From an uncultured Sphingomonadaceae bacterium (lineage in GTDB: Bacteria > Pseudomonadota > Alphaproteobacteria > Sphingomonadales > Sphingomonadaceae), in the NCBI GenBank assembly GCA_947497085.1, contig CANMFE010000004.1:186001-250000 (forward strand): a stretch of DNA of 64,000 bases, written 5' to 3'. Shown piece by piece: positions 1 to 9,804 of this stretch. Each line of letters starts with the position of its first letter. The stretch's first letter is position 1. A program made the position numbers and the translations under genes. The notes below the pieces were generated by a model. The model was not told the DNA's origin. It worked only from the letters and a program-made list of their open reading frames with translations, and ran no database searches.

Positions 1-1
1 C

Positions 2-451
2 GCCGTCATTATCGGCGCGCAGGGCGTGACGGGGGAAGTCAGGCTAAAGCTGTTTGCCGACAGCATTGACAGCCTGAAGGCTCATAAAAGCTTCAACAGT
101 GGGACGTTAACCCTCAAGAGCATCCGCCACCATAAAGTGGGTGCGGTGGCGCGCTTTGCCGAAATTACCGACCGCAACGCCGCCGAAGCCGCACGCGGCA
201 CTGAAATCACCATATCCCGCACCGCTTTGCCTGATTTGGCGGAGAACGAATATTATCACGCCGATGTGATAGGTTTGCCGTGCACCTCAACAGATGGTGA
301 AGAACTGGGCAATATCTGCGCGATCTATGATTACGGCGCAGGTGATGTGATCGAAATCGAACGCGCAAACGGCAAGAAGTTCATGGTGCCTGTAACTGCT
401 CTTGATATTGGTGATGACAAGGCGATCGTTGAGGCGATGTTTGTAGAATGA
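2..451 (+). CDS. rimM: Ribosome maturation factor RimM, 5' end outside window
   Basis: RimM binds the 30S subunit and assists late maturation of the 16S rRNA head. The frame is already open at the first bases and 149 codons are visible; by family comparison only about ten N-terminal residues should be missing. The visible start carries the N-terminal barrel signature ([10 protein letters not shown], close to the usual GxxGxxGEV), and roughly residues 75-149 form the PRC-barrel half. The stop overlaps the trmD start as ATGA, implying translational coupling. The rimM-trmD-rplS order is the conserved bacterial cluster, so rpsP probably lies just upstream. Identification rests on motif plus context and is secure. 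Confidence 0.95.
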   Translation, partial: AVIIGAQGVTGEVRLKLFADSIDSLKAHKSFNSGTLTLKSIRHHKVGAVARFAEITDRNAAEAARGTEITISRTALPDLAENEYYHADVIGLPCTSTDGEELGNICAIYDYGAGDVIEIERANGKKFMVPVTALDIGDDKAIVEAMFVE

Positions 452-1188
452 CCTTCACCGCGCAAATCCTCACTCTCTACCCCGAAATGTTTCCGGGGCC
501 GCTGGGCACATCCCTGGCTGGCAAGGCTCTGGAGCAGGGAAAATGGACTTGCAACCCCATCCAGATGCGCGATTTTGCCACGGACCGGCACCGCAGCGTT
601 GATGATACGCCTGCGGGCGGCGGTGCGGGGATGGTGCTGCGCGCCGACATATTAGGGCAGGCGGTCGATCATGCGCTGGAGCAGCAGCCGGATGCACCTG
701 TGATTGCCATGACTCCGCGGGGAAACCCGCTCACGCAAAGGCGTGTGCGCGAACTTTCCGCAGGCCCTGGTGTCACGATATTATGCGGCCGTTTTGAAGG
801 GTTTGACGAGCGGATTTTCGAGGGCCGCGATATCGAAGAGCTTTCGATTGGTGATTATGTGCTGTCGGGCGGAGAAATGGGCGCTTTGGTACTATTAGAT
901 GCTTGCATTCGCCTGCTGCCCGGGGTAATGGGCGCATCTTGTAGCGGGGATGACGAGAGCTTTGAAACAGGCTTGCTCGAATATCCGCAATATACCCGGC
1001 CTGTTAAATGGGAAGGGCGCATTATCCCTGAAGTGTTGCGATCGGGGGATCATGCGAAGGTGGAGGCATGGCGCAAAGCCAGAGCTGAAGCCGATACACG
1101 GCTAAGGCGGCCGGATTTATGGGAGCGCCACGGGGGCACTCCGGATCCATCGCCCTCTGGTGCGCGACGCGAAAATAAGGAAGATTAG
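448..1188 (+). CDS. trmD: tRNA (guanine37-N1)-methyltransferase TrmD
   Basis: This SAM-dependent enzyme makes m1G37 in tRNAs, preventing +1 frameshifting. The 246-aa product has the normal family length. Visible signatures are GGGAGMVL (residues 57-64), [11 protein letters not shown] (112-122) and the trefoil-knot SAM site [11 protein letters not shown] (136-146). The catalytic Asp of the family is expected in the C-terminal domain, where an Ala/Glu-rich linker leads to a basic tail. The start overlaps the rimM stop by four bases, and rplS begins 4 nt after the trmD stop, so all three are probably one transcript. Nothing is unusual in the sequence. Confidence 0.97.
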   Translation: MTFTAQILTLYPEMFPGPLGTSLAGKALEQGKWTCNPIQMRDFATDRHRSVDDTPAGGGAGMVLRADILGQAVDHALEQQPDAPVIAMTPRGNPLTQRRVRELSAGPGVTILCGRFEGFDERIFEGRDIEELSIGDYVLSGGEMGALVLLDACIRLLPGVMGASCSGDDESFETGLLEYPQYTRPVKWEGRIIPEVLRSGDHAKVEAWRKARAEADTRLRRPDLWERHGGTPDPSPSGARRENKED

Positions 1189-1192
1189 GTCA

Positions 1193-1615
1193 ATGAACCT
1201 TATCCAGACACTCGAATCGGAAGCGATCAATGCTTTTGATGATCAAAAAACCATCCCCGATTTCCGGGCCGGTGACACATTGCGTGTCGGCGTCCGCGTG
1301 GTCGAGGGTAACCGGACCCGTATTCAGAATTTTGAAGGTGTGTGCATTGCGCGTACCAATCGCGGCATGGGTTCCAACTTTACCGTACGCAAGATTTCGT
1401 TCGGTGAAGGCGTAGAGCGCGTATTCCCGCTTTACTCACCCAACGTAGACACGATTACGGTAGTTCGCCGCGGTGTTGTTCGCCGTGCGAAGCTTTACTA
1501 TCTGCGTGGCCGCACAGGTAAGCGTGCCCGTATCGCCGAACGCCGCGATACCCGTACCATGGCGGAAAAAACCACACAGAAAAAGATTACAGAGACGGAA
1601 GCTGCAGAGGCTTAA
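1193..1615 (+). CDS. rplS: 50S ribosomal protein L19
   Basis: L19 sits at the 30S-50S interface of the ribosome. I place the start at ATG 1193, because it has an AGGAAG ribosome-binding site 8-14 bases upstream inside the end of trmD and the product MNLIQTLE aligns with L19 N-termini; an open frame continues upstream but lies inside trmD. The 140-aa product shows the L19 core [18 protein letters not shown] (residues 24-41) and [13 protein letters not shown]. Beyond the usual end (about residue 118) there is a charged tail of some 20 residues rich in Lys, Thr and Glu, common in alphaproteobacterial L19. A strong terminator follows. Confidence 0.96.
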   Translation: MNLIQTLESEAINAFDDQKTIPDFRAGDTLRVGVRVVEGNRTRIQNFEGVCIARTNRGMGSNFTVRKISFGEGVERVFPLYSPNVDTITVVRRGVVRRAKLYYLRGRTGKRARIAERRDTRTMAEKTTQKKITETEAAEA

Positions 1616-1646
1616 GTCCCGTATATCTGTTCGTATATGAACAAGA

Positions 1647-1677
1647 AAGGCGGGCCGTACGGTTCGCCTTTTTTTTA
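1647..1677 (+). terminator. Rho-independent terminator after rplS
   Basis: A 10-bp stem (AAGGCGGGCC paired with GGTTCGCCTT, two G-T pairs) closes a GTAC loop and runs into eight T residues. It ends the rimM-trmD-rplS transcript before asd. Confidence 0.85.
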
Positions 1678-1708
1678 CCTGAAATCTGCAAATAGGCTGG
1701 AGTAGTAC

Positions 1709-2734
<1,026 letters not shown>

Positions 2735-2755
2735 GCGGAACGCATAAGGGTGAGG

Positions 2756-3403
2756 ATGACACACACAGCCGAACTCTTCTGGTCTTTTCGCTCTCCCTAT
2801 AGCTACCTTGCGACGCGGCGTTACGTGGAGTTGACCGAGAAGTACGATCTCGAAATCACACTCAGCCCGGTCTATCCGCTCGCGATCCGCCAGCCTGATT
2901 TTTTTGAACGCAACCATTCCAACTGGCTGGGCTACACCGTGCGCGATATTATGCGCGTGGGGGAGTTCCTGAATATTCCCATCACCGCCCCTAATCCTGA
3001 CCCGATTGTGCAGAATATCATGACGCGCGAGATTGCGGAGGAACAGCCCTATGTCTTCCGCCTTACACGGCTGGGGCAGGCGGCAAAGCGGGCAGGGCGC
3101 AGTCTCGCTTTTGCCGATGAAGTGTCGCAGCTTATCTGGGGCGGTGTCGCGAACTGGCATGAGGGCGATCATCTAACGGATGCGGCGCAGCGCGCCGGGC
3201 TGGATCTGGTCACGCTCGACCGGGAAGCGGTTGTTGATTCCGAAGCTTTGGATGCGGAAATAACGGAAAACCAGGCGCGGCTGGAAGCAGGCGGACATTG
3301 GGGCGTTCCGACCCTTGTTTATAATGATGAGCCGTTTTTTGGGCAGGACCGGATTGAAATCGCGCTGTGGCGGATGCAGCAGAATGGTTTAGAGGAAAGA
3401 TAG
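2756..3403 (+). CDS. 2-hydroxychromene-2-carboxylate isomerase-like (DsbA-fold) protein
   Basis: The 215-aa product belongs to the thioredoxin-fold DsbA / kappa-class GST group that includes 2-hydroxychromene-2-carboxylate isomerase. The N-terminal SFRSPYSYLA motif replaces the CxxC of true DsbA by S-P-Y-S, which argues against disulfide exchange and for a glutathione-type isomerase or transferase. The helical insert spans roughly residues 60-175, and the C-terminal GHWGVPTLVYNDEPFFGQDR block is the cis-proline and substrate region of this family. ATG 2756 is preferred over GTG 2750 because AAGGG lies 5 nt before it. The true substrate is unknown; no naphthalene-type pathway genes are nearby. 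Confidence 0.8.
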   Translation: MTHTAELFWSFRSPYSYLATRRYVELTEKYDLEITLSPVYPLAIRQPDFFERNHSNWLGYTVRDIMRVGEFLNIPITAPNPDPIVQNIMTREIAEEQPYVFRLTRLGQAAKRAGRSLAFADEVSQLIWGGVANWHEGDHLTDAAQRAGLDLVTLDREAVVDSEALDAEITENQARLEAGGHWGVPTLVYNDEPFFGQDRIEIALWRMQQNGLEER

Positions 3404-3417
3404 AGAATCTACACTGA

Positions 3418-3508
3418 GTCATTCCCAGCTTGACTGGGAATCTACCTCACAGCAACTGCATAGATATGTCAGATCTGTGAGATAGATTCCCGCTTTCGCG
3501 GGAATGAC
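3418..3508. repeat. Palindromic intergenic repeat with GTCATTCCC ends
   Basis: The element starts GTCATTCCC and ends GGGAATGAC. It contains three hairpins: ATTCCCAG/CTGGGAAT at the left, CTCACAG/CTGTGAG in the middle and ATTCCCGC/GCGGGAAT at the right. Elements of this type, recognisable by GTCATTCCCGC half-sites, are dispersed in many proteobacterial genomes. No protein is encoded. It fills the gap between two genes and could also act as a transcription end or mRNA stabiliser. Confidence 0.75.
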
Positions 3509-3561
3509 GGTGTTTTTTTGGTTCACCAATGAATTCGCAGAAGGTTTTCGAGAAAGAGAAT

Positions 3562-4323
3562 ATGCACCATATTACAAAAACCACTTTCACCTCTTTTGAC
3601 GGCACAAAGCTTGCCATCCATGAAACCGGGGACAGCGACGCGCGTCCGCTGCTACTGCTCCACGGCCTGTTTTCCAGCGCAGAGATGAACTGGATCAAAT
3701 TCGGCCATGCTGAAAAGCTGGCTCAGGCCGGTTTGCGCGTCATCATGCCGGATCTGCGCGCGCATGGGCAAAGCGGGGCGCCGCATGATCCGGCGGCCTA
3801 TCCCACCGATGTGCTTGTGAGCGATATTGAAACGCTGATCGATCATCTGGCGCTGGATGATTTTGACTTAGGCGGATTTTCGCTCGGCGCGCGTACTACG
3901 GCGAAACTACTTTCAACCGGAACACGTCCGCGCCGCGCGATGCTGATCGGCATGGGCTGGGAAGGGCTGGAGGGTTGGGGCCGCCGCCGCGATTTTTTTG
4001 TCGATGCGATCGACAGGCGTGAAGAGGTGAAGCGCGGCGATGCGCACTGGATGGCGGTGCAGTTTATGAAAAGCATGAAGATTGATCCAGTGGCCGCGCG
4101 GCTGCTGTTGCATAGTTTTGGCGACTTGGACGTTGAGGCTATCGCGGCTGTGGATGTGCCAACGCTGGTGCTGTGCGGCGCGGATGATCAGGATAACGGT
4201 TCTGCGCCTGAATTGGCGAAGCAACTTACAGATGGCATATATGCGGAAATCCCCGGAACGCATATGTCGAGTGTGACTGAGCCAGCCATGGCGCAGGAAA
4301 TGATCAAGTTTCTGCAGGCATGA
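3562..4323 (+). CDS. Alpha/beta-fold hydrolase
   Basis: The 253-aa product is a typical alpha/beta hydrolase. The oxyanion motif HGLF is at residues 34-37, the nucleophile elbow GGFSLGA puts the catalytic Ser at 107, an acid is expected near LCGADD, and the catalytic His is in GTHMSS close to the C-terminus. I choose ATG 3562, since the conserved fold begins at once and a purine-rich AGAAAGAGAA precedes it; an upstream ATG at 3529 would add eleven residues. No signal peptide is visible, so it is cytosolic. The substrate (ester, lactone or epoxide) cannot be inferred. The preceding palindromic repeat separates it from the isomerase. Confidence 0.85.
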   Translation: MHHITKTTFTSFDGTKLAIHETGDSDARPLLLLHGLFSSAEMNWIKFGHAEKLAQAGLRVIMPDLRAHGQSGAPHDPAAYPTDVLVSDIETLIDHLALDDFDLGGFSLGARTTAKLLSTGTRPRRAMLIGMGWEGLEGWGRRRDFFVDAIDRREEVKRGDAHWMAVQFMKSMKIDPVAARLLLHSFGDLDVEAIAAVDVPTLVLCGADDQDNGSAPELAKQLTDGIYAEIPGTHMSSVTEPAMAQEMIKFLQA

Positions 4324-4416
4324 CGGGATGCAGTTTGTCGGATAATCATTGACGTTTCAGGCGCGAAGCTCCAATCTTTGCGCCAACAAAAATACAGGAT
4401 TTGAGAGGATCGCCTT

Positions 4417-6270
4417 ATGAGAAAATTTGGAAAAACAGCTGCGTCTGTATTGGCACTGGCCAGCGTTGCGATGGCGGCCCCCGCCATGGCCAAGCATCAT
4501 GAAAATGATGACAAGAAAATGGAAGAGACTGCGCCTACAGCCCAAGATGCTGAAAAATTTGTAGCCAAGGCGGAAAAGAAACTGTTCGATTATTCGGTTG
4601 AGGCTTCAAAGGTCTACTGGATCAACTCCACCTATATCACACAGGATACCGATGCGCTTGCGGCCGCTGCAGGTGCAGAGGGTACGGAGCTTTCTGTCAA
4701 TCTCGCGCTAAAAGCCGCCAAATATGCTGACGTTGCAGGGCTTTCACCTGAAACCAAGCGCAAGCTTGATAAGCTGCGCGGCGGCATCGTGCTGCCCGCC
4801 CCGACAACCGAAGGCGCCGCGACTGAACTCAATGAAATCGCAACCAAACTGAACAGTGCCTATGGCAAGGGCATGGGAACGCTTGAAGGCAAGCCGATCA
4901 ACGGATCGGATATCGAAGCCGCGATGGGCACGAACCGCAATCCCGACCAGCTTAAGGAAATGTGGGAAAGCTGGCACAATCAGGTCGGCGCGCCGATGAA
5001 AGACGACTATGCCCGCATGGTCGGCATTGCCAATGAAGGCGCAAAAGAGCTGGGCTTCAAGGATGTCGGCGCGATGTGGCGTTCGGGCTACGATATGCCT
5101 GCCGATGATTTTGCTGCGCTGACCGAGACATTGTGGCAGGAAGTCAAGCCACTTTATGATGAGTTGCACTGTTACACACGCGATAAGCTTAACGAGAAAT
5201 ATGGTGATGACGTCCAGCCTGAGAGCGGCCCGATCCGCGCTGATCTGCTCGGCAATATGTGGGCGCAGGAATGGGGCAATATCTATGAAATCGTTGCACC
5301 GGAAGGTGCGGGTGATATCGGATTCGATGTCACTGAATTGCTGACTGAAAAAGATTACGACCCCATCAAAATGGTGAAGGCGGGCGAGGGCTTCTTTTCT
5401 TCGTTGGGTTTTGAACCACTGCCGGAAACATTTTACGAACGGTCCCAGTTTGTGAAGCCGCAGGACCGCGATGTGGTTTGCCATGCCTCAGCCTGGAACA
5501 TTGATAATGTCGATGATATCCGCATCAAGATGTGCATCAAGGTGAATGGCGATGATTTCACGACCATTCACCATGAATTGGGCCATAACTATTACCAGCG
5601 CGCCTATAATCAGAAAAGCTATCTGCATCTGGACGGCGCCAATGATGGGTTTCATGAAGCCATTGGTGATGCGATCGCTCTGTCCATGACACCTGAATAT
5701 CTTGTGCAAATCGACCTGCTGGATGAAAGCCAGGTGCCAAGCGCGGACAAGGATATCGGTCTGCTGCTGCGACAGGCGATGGACAAGGTGGCGTTCCTGC
5801 CATTTGGCCTCTTGGTTGACCGCTGGCGTTGGGGCGTATTTGACGGTTCGATTACGCCGGATACCTACAATCAGGCATGGACCGACCTGCGCCGGCAGTA
5901 TCAGGGTATCACGCCGCCTGTGGACCGCCCGGCAGATGCATTTGATCCGGGTGCAAAATACCATATACCTGGCAATACGCCCTATACACGTTATTTTCTC
6001 GCACGGATTTTGCAGTTCCAGTTCTACAAGGCTGCCTGTGATGCAGCAGGCTGGGAAGGTCCGCTGCACCGCTGCTCTTTCTATGGGAATGAAGAGGTCG
6101 GCAAGCGTTTGAACGCCATGCTCGAAATGGGTGCCAGCAAGCCATGGCCTGATGCGCTTGAAGCCTTTACTGGTACACGTGAAATGAGCGGCAAGGCACT
6201 GACCGAATATTTTGCACCGCTGCAAGGCTGGCTGAAGGAGCAGAATAAAGGTAAAAGCTGCGGCTGGTAA
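4417..6270 (+). CDS. M2 family peptidyl-dipeptidase (ACE-like), exported
   Basis: The 617-aa protein belongs to peptidase family M2, the bacterial relatives of angiotensin-converting enzyme, which remove C-terminal dipeptides. A signal peptide (positive RK, hydrophobic stretch, AMA cleavage near residue 26) predicts a periplasmic enzyme. The zinc site HHELGHNYY lies near residues 385-393, with the third ligand glutamate expected in the HEAIGDA segment about 25 residues later. Length is that of known bacterial ACE-like enzymes. An upstream start is not needed: AGGAT lies before ATG 4417. It appears to be monocistronic, bounded by a bidirectional hairpin at 6294. Confidence 0.92.
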   Translation: MRKFGKTAASVLALASVAMAAPAMAKHHENDDKKMEETAPTAQDAEKFVAKAEKKLFDYSVEASKVYWINSTYITQDTDALAAAAGAEGTELSVNLALKAAKYADVAGLSPETKRKLDKLRGGIVLPAPTTEGAATELNEIATKLNSAYGKGMGTLEGKPINGSDIEAAMGTNRNPDQLKEMWESWHNQVGAPMKDDYARMVGIANEGAKELGFKDVGAMWRSGYDMPADDFAALTETLWQEVKPLYDELHCYTRDKLNEKYGDDVQPESGPIRADLLGNMWAQEWGNIYEIVAPEGAGDIGFDVTELLTEKDYDPIKMVKAGEGFFSSLGFEPLPETFYERSQFVKPQDRDVVCHASAWNIDNVDDIRIKMCIKVNGDDFTTIHHELGHNYYQRAYNQKSYLHLDGANDGFHEAIGDAIALSMTPEYLVQIDLLDESQVPSADKDIGLLLRQAMDKVAFLPFGLLVDRWRWGVFDGSITPDTYNQAWTDLRRQYQGITPPVDRPADAFDPGAKYHIPGNTPYTRYFLARILQFQFYKAACDAAGWEGPLHRCSFYGNEEVGKRLNAMLEMGASKPWPDALEAFTGTREMSGKALTEYFAPLQGWLKEQNKGKSCGW

Positions 6271-6293
6271 ACGGACCTGCAATAGCCGAAACG

Positions 6294-6323
6294 AAAAACG
6301 CCCGCAGCGATGCGGGCGTTTTC
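6294..6323. terminator. Bidirectional terminator between convergent genes
   Basis: CGCCCGCA and TGCGGGCG pair over a GCGA-type loop. The hairpin is flanked by AAAA on the left and TTTT on the right, so it can end both the plus-strand M2 peptidase and the minus-strand repeat protein. Confidence 0.85.
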
Positions 6324-6342
6324 TTTGATATGCGCCTCTGGT

Positions 6343-6816
6343 TTAGGCGTCGATATTTTCCGTGCCGACGGTATCACCGACATTCTTCTTACGGCGCAGC
6401 AACAATGCACCCAATGCGGTTACAAGTGCGGTCACGCCCAGAATGCCAGCCGTTTTGCCGGGGTTTGTCTTGGCATAGTCAGCGGCGGCCTGGCTACCTT
6501 CGCTTACTTTCTCGGCGGTATATTTTGCGCCTTCTTGCACTTTTTCAGACGCAATCTGCGCTTTTTCCACAATAGCATCCTTGGCTGGGCCAGCATTTTC
6601 AGAAATCTTCTCTGCGGCAATGCGTGCATTTTCAGCAATAGCTTCCGCCGCAACGCTCGCATTTTTGGAAATGACTTCGGCCGCTTCCTGCGCTTTTTCT
6701 GAAACCAGGTCGCGTGCTACTTTTGCATTTTCCGCTACGGTTTCAGATGCCTGTCTCGCGGTTTCCAACGCTTTTTCCTTGGCGGCTTCGGTGTCGAATT
6801 TTGTCTGCTTGGTCAT
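6343..6816 (-). CDS. 11-mer-repeat amphipathic protein with C-terminal membrane anchor
   Basis: This 157-aa protein has no catalytic motif. From about residue 50 to 115 it consists of tandem 11-residue units such as EAAEVISKNAS, VAAEAIAENAR, IAAEKISENAG and IASEKVQEGAK. This periodicity gives a long amphipathic helix, as in group-3 LEA proteins and apolipoprotein-like proteins. A hydrophobic helix (TAGILGVTALVTALGALLL) followed by RRKK near the C-terminus looks like a tail anchor to the inner membrane. ATG 6816 has GAGGGA upstream and is preferred to an ATG 12 nt earlier. A role in membrane or desiccation stress, or as a membrane-surface scaffold, is a guess from the repeat type. Confidence 0.75.
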   Translation of the reverse strand: MTKQTKFDTEAAKEKALETARQASETVAENAKVARDLVSEKAQEAAEVISKNASVAAEAIAENARIAAEKISENAGPAKDAIVEKAQIASEKVQEGAKYTAEKVSEGSQAAADYAKTNPGKTAGILGVTALVTALGALLLRRKKNVGDTVGTENIDA

Positions 6817-6935
6817 ATTTTCCCTCATTTCGTTATAACAGCTTCATGCTATCAACGAATGACAGAGATATAGTTCCACAAAAAACGAATACAGTTACAC
6901 TGCTTTACAATGTTATATGGGAGGTGAAGCGGCAG

Positions 6936-8378
6936 CTATCTGAATGGCGGTTCATTAAACGCACGCAATTTCCGGCTATGCAGGCGAGGGCCTTCTTCGC
7001 GCAGCAACTCGCATGTCTTGATGCCAATCTGCATATGGCCGGCAATCGCTTCGTCATAAAAGCTGTTTGCCTGTCCGGGCAGCTTCAATTCACCGTGCAG
7101 AGGTTTGTCCGAAACACATAGCAATGTTCCATACGGCACACGGAAACGATAGCCCTGGGCCGCGATCGTGGCCGATTCCATGTCGATGCCGACCGCACGC
7201 GACTGAGAGAAACGCAGGGCGCTGTCGGTATAGCGAAGCTCCCAGTTGCGATCATCGGTTGTCACCACTGTTCCGGTACGCATACGGCGTTTCAGGTCTG
7301 CACCACTGGTGCCTGATACATGCTCCGCAGCGCCAGCGAGCGCCTGCTGCACTTCGGCAATGGCTGGAATGGGTATTTCGGGCGGCAGCACTTCATCCAT
7401 GATATGATCGTCACGCAGATAAGCGTGTGCAAGGACGTAATCGCCGATGCGCTGCGTGGGGCGCAGACCGCCGCAGTGACCAATCATTAACCATGCTTCG
7501 GGGCGTAATACGGCCAAATGGTCGGTAATCGTTTTTGCGTTGGAAGGCCCGACACCAATGTTCACGAGCGTAATGCCGCCGCCATCAGGCGCAATCAGGT
7601 GATAGGCAGGCATCTGGTGGCGCCGCCATGCGCTGTCGGCCACAAGTTTGCTGGGGTCGCTGCCTGACTGTTCAGTATACAGTCCGCCCGCGCCGGATAG
7701 GGCTGTATACTGGCCATTGCCGATCTGGCTACAGGCCCAACTCACAAATTCGTCGACATAGCGGTGATAGTTGGTGAACAACACAAAACGCTGCACATGT
7801 TCGGCCGGCGTGCCGGTATAGTGGCGCAGGCGCGCAAGCGAGAAATCTGTGCGCAATCCGTCAAAAAGTGACAGTGGGTGCGTATCTTCATCACCTATGC
7901 AATCACGGCTTCCGTCGGCCAGTTCATCACCAATATCGGCCAGTTCGGTTGTCGGAAAAAAGCGGGCAAGTTCCACGGGTGTTGTATCACCCAGATCAAA
8001 ATCGGCTATTCCCTCAAGTACATAGGGAAAGGGGATTTCCTGGTTACTGGGCCCCACATCGACTTCGATAGTATATTGTTCATCCAGAATTCTGATCTGT
8101 TCCATCAGATACGGCGCAAACATTCGCGGGCGGGTGACTGTGGTGGCATACACGCCAATATCGTTCAACCGCCCAAAGGAAAGGCCGGATTTGCCGCTAT
8201 GTTCACCGCCCGCATATTTGATGCGCAGTTCGGGATAGGCAAAACTGCCATCGCTGCGCATCCGTTTGGGCGGGATGGTGCCGTTCCTGATATAATCCTG
8301 AATTGCATCCTGCAAATTCTGGACCGCTGTGTCATAGTGCGATTGGAGTTCGTCTATTATTCTATTTATGTTTGTCAT
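6936..8378 (-). CDS. amn: AMP nucleosidase
   Basis: Amn hydrolyses AMP to adenine and ribose 5-phosphate and so tunes the adenylate pool. The 480-aa protein matches the family length. The N-terminal Amn-specific domain covers roughly residues 1-170, followed by the phosphorylase-type nucleosidase domain. Visible parts include GVGPSNAKT, MIGHCGGLRP (the phosphate/ribose site region) and AVGIDMESATIAAQGYRFRVPYG, with the family's essential Met-Glu pair. The Shine-Dalgarno site is weak. It is apparently a single-gene unit reading toward the minus-strand repeat protein. Confidence 0.93.
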   Translation of the reverse strand: MTNINRIIDELQSHYDTAVQNLQDAIQDYIRNGTIPPKRMRSDGSFAYPELRIKYAGGEHSGKSGLSFGRLNDIGVYATTVTRPRMFAPYLMEQIRILDEQYTIEVDVGPSNQEIPFPYVLEGIADFDLGDTTPVELARFFPTTELADIGDELADGSRDCIGDEDTHPLSLFDGLRTDFSLARLRHYTGTPAEHVQRFVLFTNYHRYVDEFVSWACSQIGNGQYTALSGAGGLYTEQSGSDPSKLVADSAWRRHQMPAYHLIAPDGGGITLVNIGVGPSNAKTITDHLAVLRPEAWLMIGHCGGLRPTQRIGDYVLAHAYLRDDHIMDEVLPPEIPIPAIAEVQQALAGAAEHVSGTSGADLKRRMRTGTVVTTDDRNWELRYTDSALRFSQSRAVGIDMESATIAAQGYRFRVPYGTLLCVSDKPLHGELKLPGQANSFYDEAIAGHMQIGIKTCELLREEGPRLHSRKLRAFNEPPFR

Positions 8379-8452
8379 AAACTATTAGATATAGTGATTG
8401 ATCAAAATTGTCATCGGTAATTTCAGTCACAATGCCATTGATTTGGCATATG

Positions 8453-8480
8453 AAAAAGGCCCCGGGATTGCCGGGGCCTT
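8453..8480 (-). terminator. Terminator of the rpsF-rpsR-rplI operon
   Basis: On the minus strand AAGGCCCCGG pairs with CCGGGGCCTT around a short loop and is followed by a T run. It lies directly after rplI. Confidence 0.85.
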
Positions 8481-8514
8481 ATCAAGACAATTATAGGCTG
8501 GAATAAGCTCAGGC

Positions 8515-9150
8515 TTACTCTTCTTCGCCCGCTATATCAGCTTCTGTCTGTTCAGCAGCCGGAGTTTCATCACCATCTGCATCAGTAGCGGCGATTTCGC
8601 CAGGTTCTGCATTTGGATCGAATTCTTCGATAAAGCCGGCTTCTGGCGCACTGTCGAACATTTCAGCCATGACATCGACACCTTCGTTTTGCAGGTCAGC
8701 TTCTTCAGGTGAACGTGCAACGTTAACCTGAACGTTCACGGACACTTCAGGGTGCAGCACGACACGCACGTCGAAAATACCCAGTGTCTTGATTGGACGC
8801 TCCAGGATAATCATCGATTTGTTAACGTCAGCGCTTTCTTTGTTCAGTGCTTCGACAATGTCGCGAACCGAGACAGAACCATAAAGCTGGCCGCTGTTGG
8901 AAGAAGCACGGATAAGTACGACTTTCTTGCCGTCAACATTTGCGCTGTGCTTTTCAGCTTCTGCACGCTTCGAGGCATTTTCTTCCTCGATTTTCGCACG
9001 GTTGGCTTCAAATACTTTTTTGTTGGCTTCGTTGGCGCGCAAGGCTTTCTTGTTGGGCAGCAGGAAGTTACGGGCATAGCCATCCTTCACTGTGACAACA
9101 TCACCGATGGAGCCGAGTTTCTCGACGCGTTCGAGCAAAATAATATCCAT
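8515..9150 (-). CDS. rplI: 50S ribosomal protein L9 with long acidic C-terminal extension
   Basis: L9 binds 23S rRNA near the L1 stalk and helps maintain reading frame. The N-terminal domain MDIILLERVEKLG...GYARNFLLP is unmistakable, followed by the long connecting helix (about residues 40-75) and the C-terminal RNA-binding domain up to about residue 150. At 211 aa it is some 60 residues longer than E. coli L9. The excess is a very acidic, disordered-looking tail rich in Glu, Asp, Ala and Pro. Such tails occur in other sphingomonad-type L9 proteins, but their role is unknown. It is the third gene of the rpsF-rpsR-rplI operon, ended by a strong terminator. Confidence 0.95.
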   Translation of the reverse strand: MDIILLERVEKLGSIGDVVTVKDGYARNFLLPNKKALRANEANKKVFEANRAKIEEENASKRAEAEKHSANVDGKKVVLIRASSNSGQLYGSVSVRDIVEALNKESADVNKSMIILERPIKTLGIFDVRVVLHPEVSVNVQVNVARSPEEADLQNEGVDVMAEMFDSAPEAGFIEEFDPNAEPGEIAATDADGDETPAAEQTEADIAGEEE

Positions 9151-9161
9151 GTTCTTTGCTC

Positions 9162-9386
9162 CTATTTGACGATGTAAGGCAGCAGGCCGATATGGCGTGC
9201 GCGCTTGATGGCTTTGCTCAGCTCACGCTGTTTTTTGGCAGAAACGGCGGTGATGCGTGAGGGGACGATCTTGCCACGCTCGGACATAAAGCCCTGCAGC
9301 AGTTTGACGTCTTTATAATCGATTACGGGCGCATTTTTGCCAGAAAATGGGCAAGTTTTGCGGCGGCGGAAAAATGGACGTGCCAT
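9162..9386 (-). CDS. rpsR: 30S ribosomal protein S18
   Basis: S18 pairs with S6 on the platform of the 30S subunit. The 74-aa product has the conserved FRRRKTCPF start, the [11 protein letters not shown] segment and the basic [21 protein letters not shown] helix region. A single cysteine is present in KTCPF; the extra zinc-ligand cysteines of C+ paralogs are absent. It lies 20 nt after rpsF and 11 nt before rplI on the minus strand, the standard alphaproteobacterial arrangement. Confidence 0.97.
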   Translation of the reverse strand: MARPFFRRRKTCPFSGKNAPVIDYKDVKLLQGFMSERGKIVPSRITAVSAKKQRELSKAIKRARHIGLLPYIVK

Positions 9387-9406
9387 ATTGATATACTCCT
9401 TCGCGC

Positions 9407-9781
9407 TTAATTATTGTCGTCGCGGTCACGGCGTGGACGGCGGTCGCCGCGGTCACGTTCGTTCTTGCGCATCATGACAGATGGGCCGGACTCATGCTCT
9501 TCAACACGGATTGTCATGTAACGGATGACATCCTCGTTAATGGCGGTCTGGCGTTCCAGTTCGGCAACAACAGATGTCGGGCCGTCAATGTTCAGCATCA
9601 CAAAGTGCGCTTTACGATTTTTCTGGATCTTGTAGGCGAGGGTGCGAAGACCCCAGGTTTCGGTCTTAACGACCTTGCCTTCATTATCTTCGATGATTTT
9701 GGTGGCTTCCTGTGCCAGCGAATCAACCTGTGACTGTGACAGATCCTGACGCGCGAGGAAGACATGCTCATACATTGGCAT
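9407..9781 (-). CDS. rpsF: 30S ribosomal protein S6
   Basis: S6 forms a heterodimer with S18 and binds the central domain of 16S rRNA. The 124-aa protein begins [15 protein letters not shown], the usual S6 start, and contains the ferredoxin-like core to about residue 95 ([30 protein letters not shown]). The C-terminal 25 residues are a charged Arg/Asp-rich tail ([13 protein letters not shown]). It is the first gene of the operon, preceded by a folded leader at 9805-9845 that may mediate autoregulation by the S6-S18 complex. Confidence 0.97.
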   Translation of the reverse strand: MPMYEHVFLARQDLSQSQVDSLAQEATKIIEDNEGKVVKTETWGLRTLAYKIQKNRKAHFVMLNIDGPTSVVAELERQTAINEDVIRYMTIRVEEHESGPSVMMRKNERDRGDRRPRRDRDDNN

Positions 9782-9804
9782 GGGATTGTATTTCCTTGTT
9801 TTCT

